DNA from: UBA11889 sp002313255
GTDB lineage: Bacteria > Pseudomonadota > Gammaproteobacteria > Pseudomonadales > Azotimanducaceae
Length of the DNA stretch: 48,882 nt
Assembly: GCA_913045265.1 (NCBI GenBank)
Contig: CAJWQX010000020.1
Coordinates: forward strand, 1-48,882
Direction of reading: 5' to 3'
Shown: in pieces, positions 25,709 to 34,063 of the stretch
How the letters are laid out: each line of letters begins with the position of its first letter
Numbering within the stretch: position 1 is the first letter of the stretch
Translations under genes and position numbers: made by a program
The notes under the pieces: model-generated
The model's input: only the letters and a program-made list of their open reading frames with translations
The model's database searches: none
Told to the model about the DNA's origin: nothing

Positions 25709-27103
25709 ATGAACGACAAGATACGACACCCCCGAGTCCAATCAACCTTGCATCTAATCGATGCCTGGCTAGAGTCTGAACAGTGCTACGCACAATTACC
25801 CGGGCTTTCCGCTGGTCTTGTCGTCGACCAAGAACTGATCTGGAGCGGAGGTTACGGATACGCCAATCCTGCGGAAAAAATACCCACCACCGCGGACACG
25901 CTCTACAGTATCTGTTCGATCTCAAAACTGTTTACTAGCATTGCCGTCATGCAACTACGCGATGCCGAAGTATTGCGGTTGGCGGACCCGGTGCAAAAAT
26001 TCCTTCCTTGGTTTGAAATCGCACGACCAAATGAAGAAAGCACGCCGATCACCATCGAGTCGTTATTAACGCATTCGTCCGGTCTGCCGCGAGAATCCGA
26101 CTTCCCCTACTGGTCACCGCCCGATTATCGCTTCCCCGATCAGAACGAAGTCAGAGAACGGCTCAGTGGCCAGTCCATGCTTTATCCGGCGGACACCTAC
26201 TGGCAATACTCAAACTTAGGCCTCACCATCGCGGGCGAAATCGTCGCCGCAGTTAGCGGTCTTTCGTATTCCGATTACGTCACGCAAAACATCATCGAAC
26301 CGCTGGGTCTCGAGAGTACACGACCATTTTTCCCCACCGACCTACACGGCAAAGACCTAGCGATCGGGCATTCGGCTCGGGATCGAAATGGAGACCGTCA
26401 AGTCGTACCTTGTTTCGATACCAAAGCTATATCTCCGGCCGCGGGTTTCACATCGAGCGTGAGAGATCTTGCTTCCTTTGCGTCCTGGCAGTTTCGTTTG
26501 TTGGCAGGGGGTCCGACGGAAGTTCTCTCCGCTAGCACCTTAAGGGAAATGCATCGCGTGCACTGGATCGACCCCGACTGGCGCACATCGTGGGGCCTCG
26601 GTTTCTTCGCCGAACGCCATGGAACATCGACGCTTGTTGGTCACGGCGGCGCATGCCCAGGATACCTTACTGACCTGGTGCTCGATCCGAAGCAACAAAC
26701 GGCTGCTATTGTCATGATCAACGCATGTGGACGCGCACCCGACACCTATTCACGTCGTGCACTAGGCATGTTGAAGGAAGCATTGGGCCAAGCGAACGAG
26801 CCTGTCCCAGAGGCGTCCGACTTCTCTGATTATTTAGGCCTCTACGATGCCAAGCCTTGGAGTGGCGAGTTATTTGTTTTCCCTTGGCTTAATGAGCTGG
26901 CCGTCACGAGTTTTCCAACCGCAAACCCGATGCAGGAGTTCTTTAAGCTCGCTCCCGAAGGCACCGATACCTTTCGGCGAGTTCGAGACAACGATGAAGG
27001 GCTTGGGGAGGCATACCACTTCAATCGCAACGCTGACCAGGAGATCGAATCGTTAACGCGACATAGCTCCGTACTGCGAAAAATTACCCCGTTGAGAAGC
27101 TAA
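25709..27103 (+). CDS. Beta-lactamase-fold serine hydrolase, second copy
   Basis: 464 aa. Class C-type motifs are all present: Ser70-Ile-Ser-Lys73 (CSISKLFTS), Tyr167-Ser-Asn169 (WQYSNLGL) and HGG in LVGHGGACPGYL. A Shine-Dalgarno GAGGT lies six bases before the ATG. The C-terminal region (YLGLYDAKPWSGELFVF) forms the extra beta-domain that is common in esterase-like members. There is no signal peptide. The protein is only distantly similar to the hydrolase at 17701, which carries SITK and YCN motifs. It is a probable esterase, amidase or D-aminopeptidase of unknown substrate. It lies 91 bases after the GcvT gene on the same strand and is convergent with the carotenoid oxygenase. Confidence 0.9.
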   Translation: MNDKIRHPRVQSTLHLIDAWLESEQCYAQLPGLSAGLVVDQELIWSGGYGYANPAEKIPTTADTLYSICSISKLFTSIAVMQLRDAEVLRLADPVQKFLPWFEIARPNEESTPITIESLLTHSSGLPRESDFPYWSPPDYRFPDQNEVRERLSGQSMLYPADTYWQYSNLGLTIAGEIVAAVSGLSYSDYVTQNIIEPLGLESTRPFFPTDLHGKDLAIGHSARDRNGDRQVVPCFDTKAISPAAGFTSSVRDLASFASWQFRLLAGGPTEVLSASTLREMHRVHWIDPDWRTSWGLGFFAERHGTSTLVGHGGACPGYLTDLVLDPKQQTAAIVMINACGRAPDTYSRRALGMLKEALGQANEPVPEASDFSDYLGLYDAKPWSGELFVFPWLNELAVTSFPTANPMQEFFKLAPEGTDTFRRVRDNDEGLGEAYHFNRNADQEIESLTRHSSVLRKITPLRS

Positions 27104-27172
27104 ACTCGCGATTGATACCGAGGAGTTCGGCGCGCGAATGTCCCGGCGAATAAAACCTACAACAACTTTCTC

Positions 27173-28549
27173 TTAGGCCGTTGCACCGGATTTGGAGTCG
27201 TCGGGTATCCAGTTGCCGTGGAAGCCATATGGCACCCGAACAGGGAGGTGAATGCTGGTCACCGGTCCGCGCCCAAGATCTTGGGCGTCGAATATCACTA
27301 AATCGCTGGCATCCCTGTTTTTGTCGTAGACGTAGGTCATCAGATACCCATCATCCTCCGATTGGGCCGACGCGCGGGGGATGAACACAGGCTCCCCGCC
27401 GTGCTGACCGGGGCTAAATGGAAACTGAGCCGCGACACCTCGTTGTAGATCGTGTTTGTAAATCGCCGGGAATCCGTATTTGGCATCGACCGAAAGGGCA
27501 TAACCGAAGCGGTACGGTTTACCGTTGAGATCGGGATGACACCGCGGGAATTCCTGAGGCCGATCATCAACGATCTGTTCGCTGATGGTTCGCGATACCG
27601 GGTTGACGGTCCAACGATCGAGTCGGGGTAAGCTGTCGCCGAACGGTCCGTTCGTATCGCTTTCAAACATCTTGTCGTATCGAATAATGTCGATGACCAC
27701 TCGGCCCTCTGAATCTTCGTACGCATTCATCGGGTGATAGGCGTAATTCGGCTTAACGGAACTCCAGATAACGTCACGGTCCTCACCAAGGCGAGGGAGT
27801 AGACCGATCCGGGCTTCGTATTCATCGTTCCAACGAAATGGAAAGCTCGCGCCCGTACCGAGCGCGAGGAAACTCAACGTAACCGGAAGATCGTAAATCA
27901 CTGCATAGTGCTGCGTGATGCTCATGTTATGAATCATGCTCATGCCAGGCAGCGGGATCTTCGTTTCCGATTTCAATGCGCCAGTACGATCAATGACCAC
28001 GTATCTAACATGGTCTCTGAGGGTCGCCCAGTCATAACAAATGGCGTGCAATTCACCGGTATCCGTATCCAATTGCGGATGGGCAGTGAATCCACCGCCC
28101 ATTTTCATGTCGTCATTCACGCTTGTCAGCTCGTAATCGAGTTCGACCGGCAATCCGCCGGACTCAACGATGGCTAGAGTTCTTCCTGCGTGTTCGATGA
28201 CACTGGTGTTAGGCGACTGACCGGATGGGCCGGCGACGTATCGGTTCCGGTACCACATTGCCTGTCCAGCATCGAGACGAACACCATGCACCATGCCTCG
28301 TCCCGAAAACCAGTGATATCTGCTGTGGTTAGTATCGTCACCTGGGTTCGGGCCGTTACGGACGAAACGGCCGGCGAGTTCGTCAGGAATTACGCCCGTG
28401 GTATCAAGCGAGGTCACCGTCGACTCGGCAAGAACCGGGGCAAAATTACCTTCGAGATAGCGATTGGACGCACCCGAAAAACAACCCGTCAACCCGACAC
28501 CTGCCATCGGTAGCGTCATACCTGCTTGAACAAATTCCCGTCTTCTCAT
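27173..28549 (-). CDS. Carotenoid oxygenase family protein with lipoprotein-type signal
   Basis: 458 aa. The four iron-binding histidines of carotenoid oxygenases (RPE65/ACO) are all present: His157 (FTAHPQLD), His207 (MIHNMSIT), His272 (YHPMNAYED) and His444 (YGFHGNW). Second-shell acids are candidate Glu136, Glu334 and Glu386. Family signatures RFVRNGPNP and WFSGRGMVHGV are clear. The N-terminus is RRREFVQAG followed by a hydrophobic run and the lipobox LTGC (Cys23), so it looks exported by Tat or Sec and anchored as a lipoprotein. That is unusual for a family usually found in the cytoplasm or at membranes. It would cleave a double bond in a carotenoid, apocarotenoid or stilbene-like compound. 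No phytoene synthase gene is nearby. Confidence 0.9.
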   Translation of the reverse strand: MRRREFVQAGMTLPMAGVGLTGCFSGASNRYLEGNFAPVLAESTVTSLDTTGVIPDELAGRFVRNGPNPGDDTNHSRYHWFSGRGMVHGVRLDAGQAMWYRNRYVAGPSGQSPNTSVIEHAGRTLAIVESGGLPVELDYELTSVNDDMKMGGGFTAHPQLDTDTGELHAICYDWATLRDHVRYVVIDRTGALKSETKIPLPGMSMIHNMSITQHYAVIYDLPVTLSFLALGTGASFPFRWNDEYEARIGLLPRLGEDRDVIWSSVKPNYAYHPMNAYEDSEGRVVIDIIRYDKMFESDTNGPFGDSLPRLDRWTVNPVSRTISEQIVDDRPQEFPRCHPDLNGKPYRFGYALSVDAKYGFPAIYKHDLQRGVAAQFPFSPGQHGGEPVFIPRASAQSEDDGYLMTYVYDKNRDASDLVIFDAQDLGRGPVTSIHLPVRVPYGFHGNWIPDDSKSGATA

Positions 28550-28638
28550 TTGTCGACCCCTACTACATAACTTATAGATTTCAACCTTTCGCGCGTCATG
28601 GACTTGTAGTCGTCTTCCGCCCGGCTACGCGGGCGATC

Positions 28639-29316
28639 TCAGTCGTCAAAACCGACGAACTGCGTGACATCTTCGACCACTCGTCTGTGCGAAACAACAT
28701 CGTTCGCCGCGAACTCCCCGCCGGGATACCCCATGGCAACGCACGTCATGATGATTTCGTCTTCCGGGATCCTTGCAAATTCACGCACAACGGGTGATTG
28801 CATGATGCCCTGCCCGTTGATCACCGCACCGAGTCCTTTGGACCAGGCCGCATTGACCAACCCGTTGACCGCCGCGCCACAATCAAAAATTGCAACGTCG
28901 TTATCCGCTAAATCTTTATCGTAGGTCACGACAATGGAAACGGGCGCGTCAAATTGTCGAAACCCGCGCAAAACCCAATCGTGACGACGCTCCTTGTCTC
29001 CCCAATCGATGCCCATCGCTTCAAAGAGCTGAGCCGCTATAGCCTTCTGACGCTCCCGGTGTACGCCCTGATAGCCTCCGTGCATCCGGATCTCGCGGGA
29101 CGGCGAGACGCCACCCAGATTTCGCTCAGTGTTACCTTTGCGAATCCTGTCCAGGGGTTTGCCCGTCACCACGTGAAAGTGCCATGGCTGGGTATTCATC
29201 GAAGATGGCGCTCGGTTCGCCAACTCGATGACATCTTTAATCACCTCTTTGGGTACCGGATCGGTCTTGTACCCACGAATACTCCGACGTCCCCGGATTA
29301 CTTCTTCGAATTCCAA
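28639..29316 (-). CDS. Nitroreductase-family flavoprotein
   Basis: 225 aa, FMN-dependent nitroreductase fold. FMN contacts are suggested by EVIRGRRSIRGYKTDPVPKE (the R-R-S-x-R motif) at the N-terminus, ANRAPSSMNTQPWHFHVVTG and, near the C-terminus, VAMGYPGGEFAANDVVSHRRVVEDV. The TTG start follows GGGGCGGAGA; no other start keeps the RRSIRGY segment. The two long helices (residues ~80-115, rich in charged residues) follow the pattern of the NfsB/Frp group rather than of BluB. Enzymes of this family reduce nitroaromatics, quinones or flavins with NAD(P)H. The isolated position gives no substrate. The gene is upstream of, and 89 bases from, the carotenoid oxygenase on the same strand. Confidence 0.88.
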   Translation of the reverse strand: MEFEEVIRGRRSIRGYKTDPVPKEVIKDVIELANRAPSSMNTQPWHFHVVTGKPLDRIRKGNTERNLGGVSPSREIRMHGGYQGVHRERQKAIAAQLFEAMGIDWGDKERRHDWVLRGFRQFDAPVSIVVTYDKDLADNDVAIFDCGAAVNGLVNAAWSKGLGAVINGQGIMQSPVVREFARIPEDEIIMTCVAMGYPGGEFAANDVVSHRRVVEDVTQFVGFDD

Positions 29317-29492
29317 TCTCCGCCCCTGTTCCCTGCGTGCGGCGCTAGTTGGCCTTGTTAGGATAAAAAATTCAACCGGACCTCGCGCTACCGCGCTTCG
29401 CGGCGAACGCCCTAATCCAGTGGGTATGTATAGATAGCCCCGGATTTTTCTAGATCGTCGGCGGCTGAAGTGATCATCGTGACTCCGAGTTG

Positions 29493-30020
29493 TTAATCAA
29501 TTTGATTCATCCGTAATCGCATTATTGATCTCCAGTTACCGTCCATTTCCGGAAGCCATCGGCGTAGCAGAGGCGACGTCGCCTCTGCGGAAGAAACTCC
29601 TTTTCTCAATGTTAGGTACTTATATGTGAAAGCGGACGCTCTATAGTTTGCAGCACAGTGAACAAATACCTTTTCTCCTTTTCCTTCTAGGGCATCCATG
29701 ACACCGAAAAACTTCTTTACATGGGAGGCAGAAGGCGTCCCCCAGGGCACAGGAATATGGACGTACGTCATGTCTAGAGAACTAACAACGCTGCCCTCGT
29801 CGGGCAGCGCATTTGTCGAGTCCGGCATCGCCAAGTTAACCACGACCGAGAAATTAGCGTTCTTGATATCCGCAAATTGAGTTTTTGTGGGCTGCCCAGC
29901 AATTCCAATCGTGTTCGTAATGAGATGGAAGTTAAGAATAGTTTCCAACTTGTCCGCATCCACAGCAAAAACCTGAAAGCTACATACGGTTAACAACAGG
30001 AATATAAAGCGTTTGAACAC
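29493..30020 (-). CDS. Exported dual-specificity phosphatase-like protein
   Basis: 175 aa. A Sec signal peptide is evident (MFKRFIFLLLTVCSFQVFA). The mature part has the order of the DSP/PTPase-like fold often linked to NAD kinase and DUF442 proteins: TNTIGIAGQPTKTQFADI, NLAMPDSTNALPDE, TYVHIPVPWGTPSASHVKKFF, then the phosphate loop VFVHCAANYRASAF. The active-site Cys is separated from the Arg by four residues (CAANYR), as in the DUF442/Blh-like group (CxxGxR), not five as in classic PTPs. The GTG start carries a weak Shine-Dalgarno (AGG nine bases before). It may dephosphorylate something in the periplasm; the substrate is unknown. Confidence 0.8.
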   Translation of the reverse strand: MFKRFIFLLLTVCSFQVFAVDADKLETILNFHLITNTIGIAGQPTKTQFADIKNANFSVVVNLAMPDSTNALPDEGSVVSSLDMTYVHIPVPWGTPSASHVKKFFGVMDALEGKGEKVFVHCAANYRASAFTYKYLTLRKGVSSAEATSPLLRRWLPEMDGNWRSIMRLRMNQID

Positions 30021-30075
30021 GCTCCAGGCCTACTCAGTTGCGGTACACGTTGAAACGTTGTAATCGCAAAACGCG

Positions 30076-31197
30076 CTAGGACATCCCAATTGGTGTCGAG
30101 ATCTCTTCCTCCGAAGTAAGCAACTCGCCATAGTGACGATTTCCATCGGCATCCAACCAGAATGGAACTTCGTCTTCCGCAACGGGCTCCACCAACGTGA
30201 CGCGTTCCATCTTTCGTTCATGCGGCCAGAAGTCGCCAACGGCGTAATGCTGGCAACTCCGGTTGTCCCACATGGCGACAGAGCCGTCGGACCACCGAAA
30301 GCGGCACGCGTGCTCGGGTGTCGAGTACATCTTTGCGTAGAGCTGGGCCAACAGCTTGCTTGATTCAGCCGGCTCCATGTCGCAGATCGAATTCGTGAAC
30401 GTGGGGTTGATGTAAAGCGCCTTCCTCCCTGTCACCGGGTGCGTGCGGCAGATAGGGTGGGTTACTTCGTTTCTGCCAGCGCGTCCGTGGTTAGCTTGTC
30501 GACCCTCAAAAAACTCTTTCAACACTGGACTGAGACTGTCCCAAAGGGCGAAGGCATCGACAAAGACCGTATCGCCACCTACCGGTGGCGATTTCCGTGA
30601 GAGCAGTATGGAACCGAGCGGTGGCCTGTTAGACCAGGTGACATCGGAGTGCCAGTTGGAAGCCGCGAACGGTCGAGGCTCATCCGCATACAGTTTAAGA
30701 ATCTCCGGATGATTGTCGGGCGAGTTGTTGCCCGACGACAGCGCCCGCTGTCTGCCGAAGGCTAGTCCAACCTTCGCAAAACATTTGCCAAATTCAATGT
30801 GTTGGTCGCGCGTGATATGGCCCTGATTCCGAAAAAAAACGACCTTTCGCTCCATGAGCAGATTCCACACTTCGGATACCTGGGCATTCGTCGGTCTCGC
30901 CAGATCGACGCCGTGAATAATGACTCCGATACCGGGAGACAGGGGCTCGACTGTCAAGCCCGCACTGGCCAACGGAGCGTCCCCGGCATGCACGATCGCG
31001 GCATCCCGGTCACGGATAGTCTGTGCTACGTCGGCAGCATAGGTTTCGTCCTTGACCATACGGTGCGTGTCGGCGCCGGCGCGGCTCGCAGGATTTTCCT
31101 GCCAGTGCCCCCGCCAGGTGTCCGCGCGACCCCCTACCCAGCCGTCGGTACGGTCTTGGGATCGATTCATTCCACGCGGCTCAAAGATCTCTTGCAT
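30076..31197 (-). CDS. TauD/TfdA-family Fe(II)/2-oxoglutarate dioxygenase
   Basis: 373 aa from the ATG at 31197, which GAGGAG precedes by 11 bases; a GTG four codons earlier is possible. The TauD domain runs from about residue 80 (LTVEPLSPGIGVIIHGVDL) to the end. Iron ligands are His183 and Asp185 (SNWHSDVTW) and His317 (CQHYAVGDF), with Arg332 for 2-oxoglutarate (HERKMERVT). Other signatures are VVFFRNQGHITRDQHIEFGKCF and PPVGGDTVFVDAF. An 80-residue N-terminal extension with no relation to TauD is odd; if the real start is the Met near residue 47 it would shorten to about 35. These enzymes hydroxylate taurine, alkylsulfates or herbicide-like ethers; the substrate here is unknown. Confidence 0.87.
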   Translation of the reverse strand: MQEIFEPRGMNRSQDRTDGWVGGRADTWRGHWQENPASRAGADTHRMVKDETYAADVAQTIRDRDAAIVHAGDAPLASAGLTVEPLSPGIGVIIHGVDLARPTNAQVSEVWNLLMERKVVFFRNQGHITRDQHIEFGKCFAKVGLAFGRQRALSSGNNSPDNHPEILKLYADEPRPFAASNWHSDVTWSNRPPLGSILLSRKSPPVGGDTVFVDAFALWDSLSPVLKEFFEGRQANHGRAGRNEVTHPICRTHPVTGRKALYINPTFTNSICDMEPAESSKLLAQLYAKMYSTPEHACRFRWSDGSVAMWDNRSCQHYAVGDFWPHERKMERVTLVEPVAEDEVPFWLDADGNRHYGELLTSEEEISTPIGMS

Positions 31198-31476
31198 CGC
31201 TACCGTCACTCCTCACCAAACTGGTACTACCGTACGCCACTTGAGCGCTCGTGAGAATCATCTCCGTTCAACACACGCGTCAAAAAACCCCCAGTCGAAG
31301 GCCGCCTCTCGCTATGTTCCGTACCGCCTACAGCCTGGTCACTCCAACGATTGTGACAAGGAACCGTATTCCCAGGCTGACGAAAGTACATGCCTTCGGT
31401 GACTTTGACGCCTCAGGGACCTGAGCGTATGTTTGCGGCGCCTTCTCGAATGCATTGAATTCCATATTTGGTCGCC

Positions 31477-32010
31477 ATGAAGTACGAACGCATCAACATC
31501 GTCGGTACGAGCGGTAGCGGCAAGTCGACGCTAGCACGCGAGATAGCGCAGCGCTTGGATCTACCCTACATCGAGTTAGACAGGTTGTTCTGGAAGGCCA
31601 ACTGGACGGAAACAACCGATGACGAATTCTTCCCAAAACTACGTGACGCTCTCTCGACCAGTCGTTGGATTCTTGACGGAAATTATGATCGGACACGCCA
31701 AATTAAATGGGAACACGTCGAGACGGTCGTGTGGCTCGACTTACCGCTTTATCTGGTCTTCGCGAGAATCGTTGCCCGCGCCATCGCAAGAATTTATGCC
31801 GGCAAAGAACTCTGGGCAGGGAACAAGGAGACCTTCAAAAAAACGTTTTTAAGTCGCGATTCGATTATCTTGTGGTCGCTGACAACGTATGTACACAACC
31901 GCAAGCGATACTCCTCGTTATCTGAAAACGATCAGTACCGACATGTACAATTCGTTCGATTACGCTCGACCAAGGAAGTGAGCCAATTCCTGATCAATCT
32001 AAACTCATGA
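31477..32010 (+). CDS. Small P-loop kinase, adenylate-kinase-like / FlaR-like
   Basis: 177 aa from the ATG at 31477. The Walker A motif is GTSGSGKSTLAREIA at residues 7-20, followed by DLPYIELDRLFWKANW, the pattern of the 'topology modulation protein' group of nucleoside-kinase-fold ATPases. Walker-B-like VVWLDLPL and a lid-like stretch (KTFLSRDSIILWSLTTY) then follow. Small kinases of this type phosphorylate nucleotides or small molecules, but none in the subgroup has a settled function. The gene is monocistronic between the TauD gene (divergent) and the SDR gene. Confidence 0.8.
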   Translation: MKYERINIVGTSGSGKSTLAREIAQRLDLPYIELDRLFWKANWTETTDDEFFPKLRDALSTSRWILDGNYDRTRQIKWEHVETVVWLDLPLYLVFARIVARAIARIYAGKELWAGNKETFKKTFLSRDSIILWSLTTYVHNRKRYSSLSENDQYRHVQFVRLRSTKEVSQFLINLNS

Positions 32011-32106
32011 ACCAGATCCCCGGTGCCGCAGGGGGTTTCCGCCAGAGACGTGTGCGGTACTGTACAACCGAAACTCCGATTACGTGTGAGTGAGAGGGAA
32101 TAGATA

Positions 32107-32862
32107 ATGGACAACGTATTAGCCGATCGGGTCGCCATCGTCACCGGGGGCGCTGGAGGCATCGGTTCTCGTATCGCGCGCGCGTATACGGCTGCCGGCG
32201 CTCGCGTTGTCATTGCGAGCAGAAGTCAGGACAAACTTGATCGGCTAGTTGCCGAATTGAGCGCAAGTGGCCCGGGCGCGCTCGCCGTTGCGACCGACGT
32301 GACGGTGCCGGAAGACGTGTCGAATCTTTTCGATAGAACGGTCGATGCTTTCGGCAAACTCGACATCCTCGTGAACAATGCGGGCGGCGCGATGTTCGTT
32401 AAGCAACCACTCGATCTCCTGCCAGAAGAGTGGGCTGCAGCTATCGCGCTGAACCTCACCAGTGTGTTCCTTTGCAGTCAGGCCGCGGCCAAAGTCATGA
32501 TCGAACGGGGCGGGGGAAGGATCATCAACATCTCGTCGGTCGCGGGGATCCGCATGTCGCCCGGCTTCGTCCATTATGGCGCAGCGAAGGCGGGCGTCAT
32601 CAACCTGACGAAATCGCTGGCAAGTTGTTGGGGACCGCACGACATTAACGTGAATTGCATCGCTCCGGGTCTCACTGCAACAGAAGGCGTCGCCGATTGG
32701 CTCCCGCCGAGGACTCGCAAAGACGGTTCACCTGTACCGAATCTCCAGTTTCCACCTGATCCGGAACATGTCGCGGATCTGGCCGTATTTCTTGCGTCGG
32801 ATGGTTCGGCACGTATCTCTGGCGAGTTGTTCCCCATTCGCGCGTTAACGGAACTCGCCTGA
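32107..32862 (+). CDS. Short-chain dehydrogenase/reductase (SDR)
   Basis: 251 aa, classical SDR. The nucleotide-binding motif is TGGAGGIGSRIA at residues 14-25, the NNAGG motif follows at about 90, and the catalytic set is a Ser in NISSVAG with Tyr and Lys in YGAAKAG. The C-terminus has the expected NCIAPGLTATEGVADW and EHVADLAVFLASDGSARISG. Arg after strand 2 (ASRSQDKL) suggests NADP(H). GAGAGGGAATAG precedes the ATG. It could oxidise or reduce any of many alcohols, ketones or 3-oxoacyl compounds. It stands by itself, 96 bases after the P-loop kinase gene on the same strand. Confidence 0.9.
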   Translation: MDNVLADRVAIVTGGAGGIGSRIARAYTAAGARVVIASRSQDKLDRLVAELSASGPGALAVATDVTVPEDVSNLFDRTVDAFGKLDILVNNAGGAMFVKQPLDLLPEEWAAAIALNLTSVFLCSQAAAKVMIERGGGRIINISSVAGIRMSPGFVHYGAAKAGVINLTKSLASCWGPHDINVNCIAPGLTATEGVADWLPPRTRKDGSPVPNLQFPPDPEHVADLAVFLASDGSARISGELFPIRALTELA

Positions 32863-33013
32863 CGCTAACGTGCTTTCGATCGCGGTAGTCAAAAACAAGG
32901 CGACTCTATTTGTCCTTGAATTTGCAACCACCGGCAAGTCCTCGGGGTTCACTTAGCCTGGAAAAGCTCCGCGTACCAGCGTACGTTTTGCCGGTGAACC
33001 AAAAACACGAGCG

Positions 33014-33403
33014 ATGACCAACCAACCCCTATTTAAAGCAGCCTACCCGTACGCTGAGGACGTTTTGAGTCTTCCGGTTGAGGACATTGATCGAACCGTG
33101 AGTTGGTATACAAATGCTTTCAATTTAACCGAAGTTGAACGACACGATGCACCTGTCCCGACAGTCATCCTCGAACGCGATGGGGTTCAAATAGGATTCG
33201 CCGTCAACGGAGGAAATGCAGAAAACGACGGCGCGGCCATTCTAGTCACCGACATCCAACGCGCCCGAGATGAGATCGAAGCCGGCGGCGTTGAGATCGG
33301 AAATTGGCGTATTGACGAGCGGGACGGCGAGAAGTTGCAAGTCTTTTTTGTCGTCGCGCCTGATGGACTTTGTTATTACTTCCATCAGCCTCTCGACGCA
33401 TAA
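33014..33403 (+). CDS. VOC-family protein
   Basis: 129 aa, single-unit VOC. Module one is VLSLPVEDIDRTVSWYTNAFNL, and the end is VVAPDGLCYYFHQPLD. Between them lies IGFAVNGGNAENDGAAILVTDI and the acidic loop RIDERDGEKLQVFFV. Both modules match glyoxalase/bleomycin-resistance proteins. The C-terminal chelating Glu expected in lyases is replaced by a Tyr/His-rich segment, so a catalytic role is uncertain. The Shine-Dalgarno is a weak ACGAG. It is convergent with the SnoaL-like gene. Confidence 0.82.
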   Translation: MTNQPLFKAAYPYAEDVLSLPVEDIDRTVSWYTNAFNLTEVERHDAPVPTVILERDGVQIGFAVNGGNAENDGAAILVTDIQRARDEIEAGGVEIGNWRIDERDGEKLQVFFVVAPDGLCYYFHQPLDA

Positions 33404-33497
33404 ACACGCCGTTTAAATCGTGCCACGCAGTTGGCGATTCTTTCGTTACCCGGATGCATAGCCGAGGCGGTTGGTCATCGTCTCCCCCATCATCACC

Positions 33498-33995
33498 TCA
33501 GACGTCCTCGTCGCGTGGCCCACCTGCCAGGAACGGTACCTCAGCCCAGCCCTTGTCGTAGGGAGCAAACATTCTCGGGTGAATGATCATCTCGACGAAA
33601 CGCCATCCAACGCCGGTTCGGGCATAGGTTTCCTGATAGCGAGCAGCCAGCCATAGGCCAGTATTTTTACGCTTTGTCTGGGTGCAAGGTTGCCAGAGGT
33701 ACCACTGGCCGTTGGCGGCGTCCGGGTTATCCTCGACGATGTTGATCAACGGATTGGTCACGTGATGGATGGCAAACCCCATGATCGAACTCACACCTGC
33801 AAAATGGTCACGAATCGCCTCGGTACCTTCGAACCGTCCCATAAAGCCCCCGTCCCAAACGCCGTGCTCGACAAACAAAGACGCAATCCCATCGGGATCA
33901 TAATGGTCGTCGCAATACGCACAGTACTCAGCCTTCAGCACCTTGATCGCTTCCACATCTTCGAGCCGTTGCAGTCGTTGTTCGAGCGTCTTCAT
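33498..33995 (-). CDS. SnoaL/NTF2-like protein
   Basis: 165 aa from the ATG at 33995, which lies eight bases after GGAGGG; longer starts up to 34094 overlap the divergent PhyH gene. The cone-shaped NTF2 fold is seen in LQRLEDVEAIKVLKAEYCAY, then DPDGIASLFVEHGVWDGG, FEGTEAIRDHFAGVSSIM and HHVTNPLINI, with the last strands ending in GWRFVEMIIHPRMF. These features place it in the SnoaL_4/dehydratase-like group (scytalone-dehydratase and steroid-isomerase relatives), which includes ring-hydroxylating dioxygenase subunits. Active or merely binding cannot be told. It is divergent from the PhyH gene at 34064, with 68 bases between starts. Confidence 0.8.
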   Translation of the reverse strand: MKTLEQRLQRLEDVEAIKVLKAEYCAYCDDHYDPDGIASLFVEHGVWDGGFMGRFEGTEAIRDHFAGVSSIMGFAIHHVTNPLINIVEDNPDAANGQWYLWQPCTQTKRKNTGLWLAARYQETYARTGVGWRFVEMIIHPRMFAPYDKGWAEVPFLAGGPRDEDV

Positions 33996-34063
33996 GGCGA
34001 GCCCTCCAGATCGATTCCAAGCGAGTTTAGCGCAGCGGAAGGTACTATTATCCCTCCGACTAG

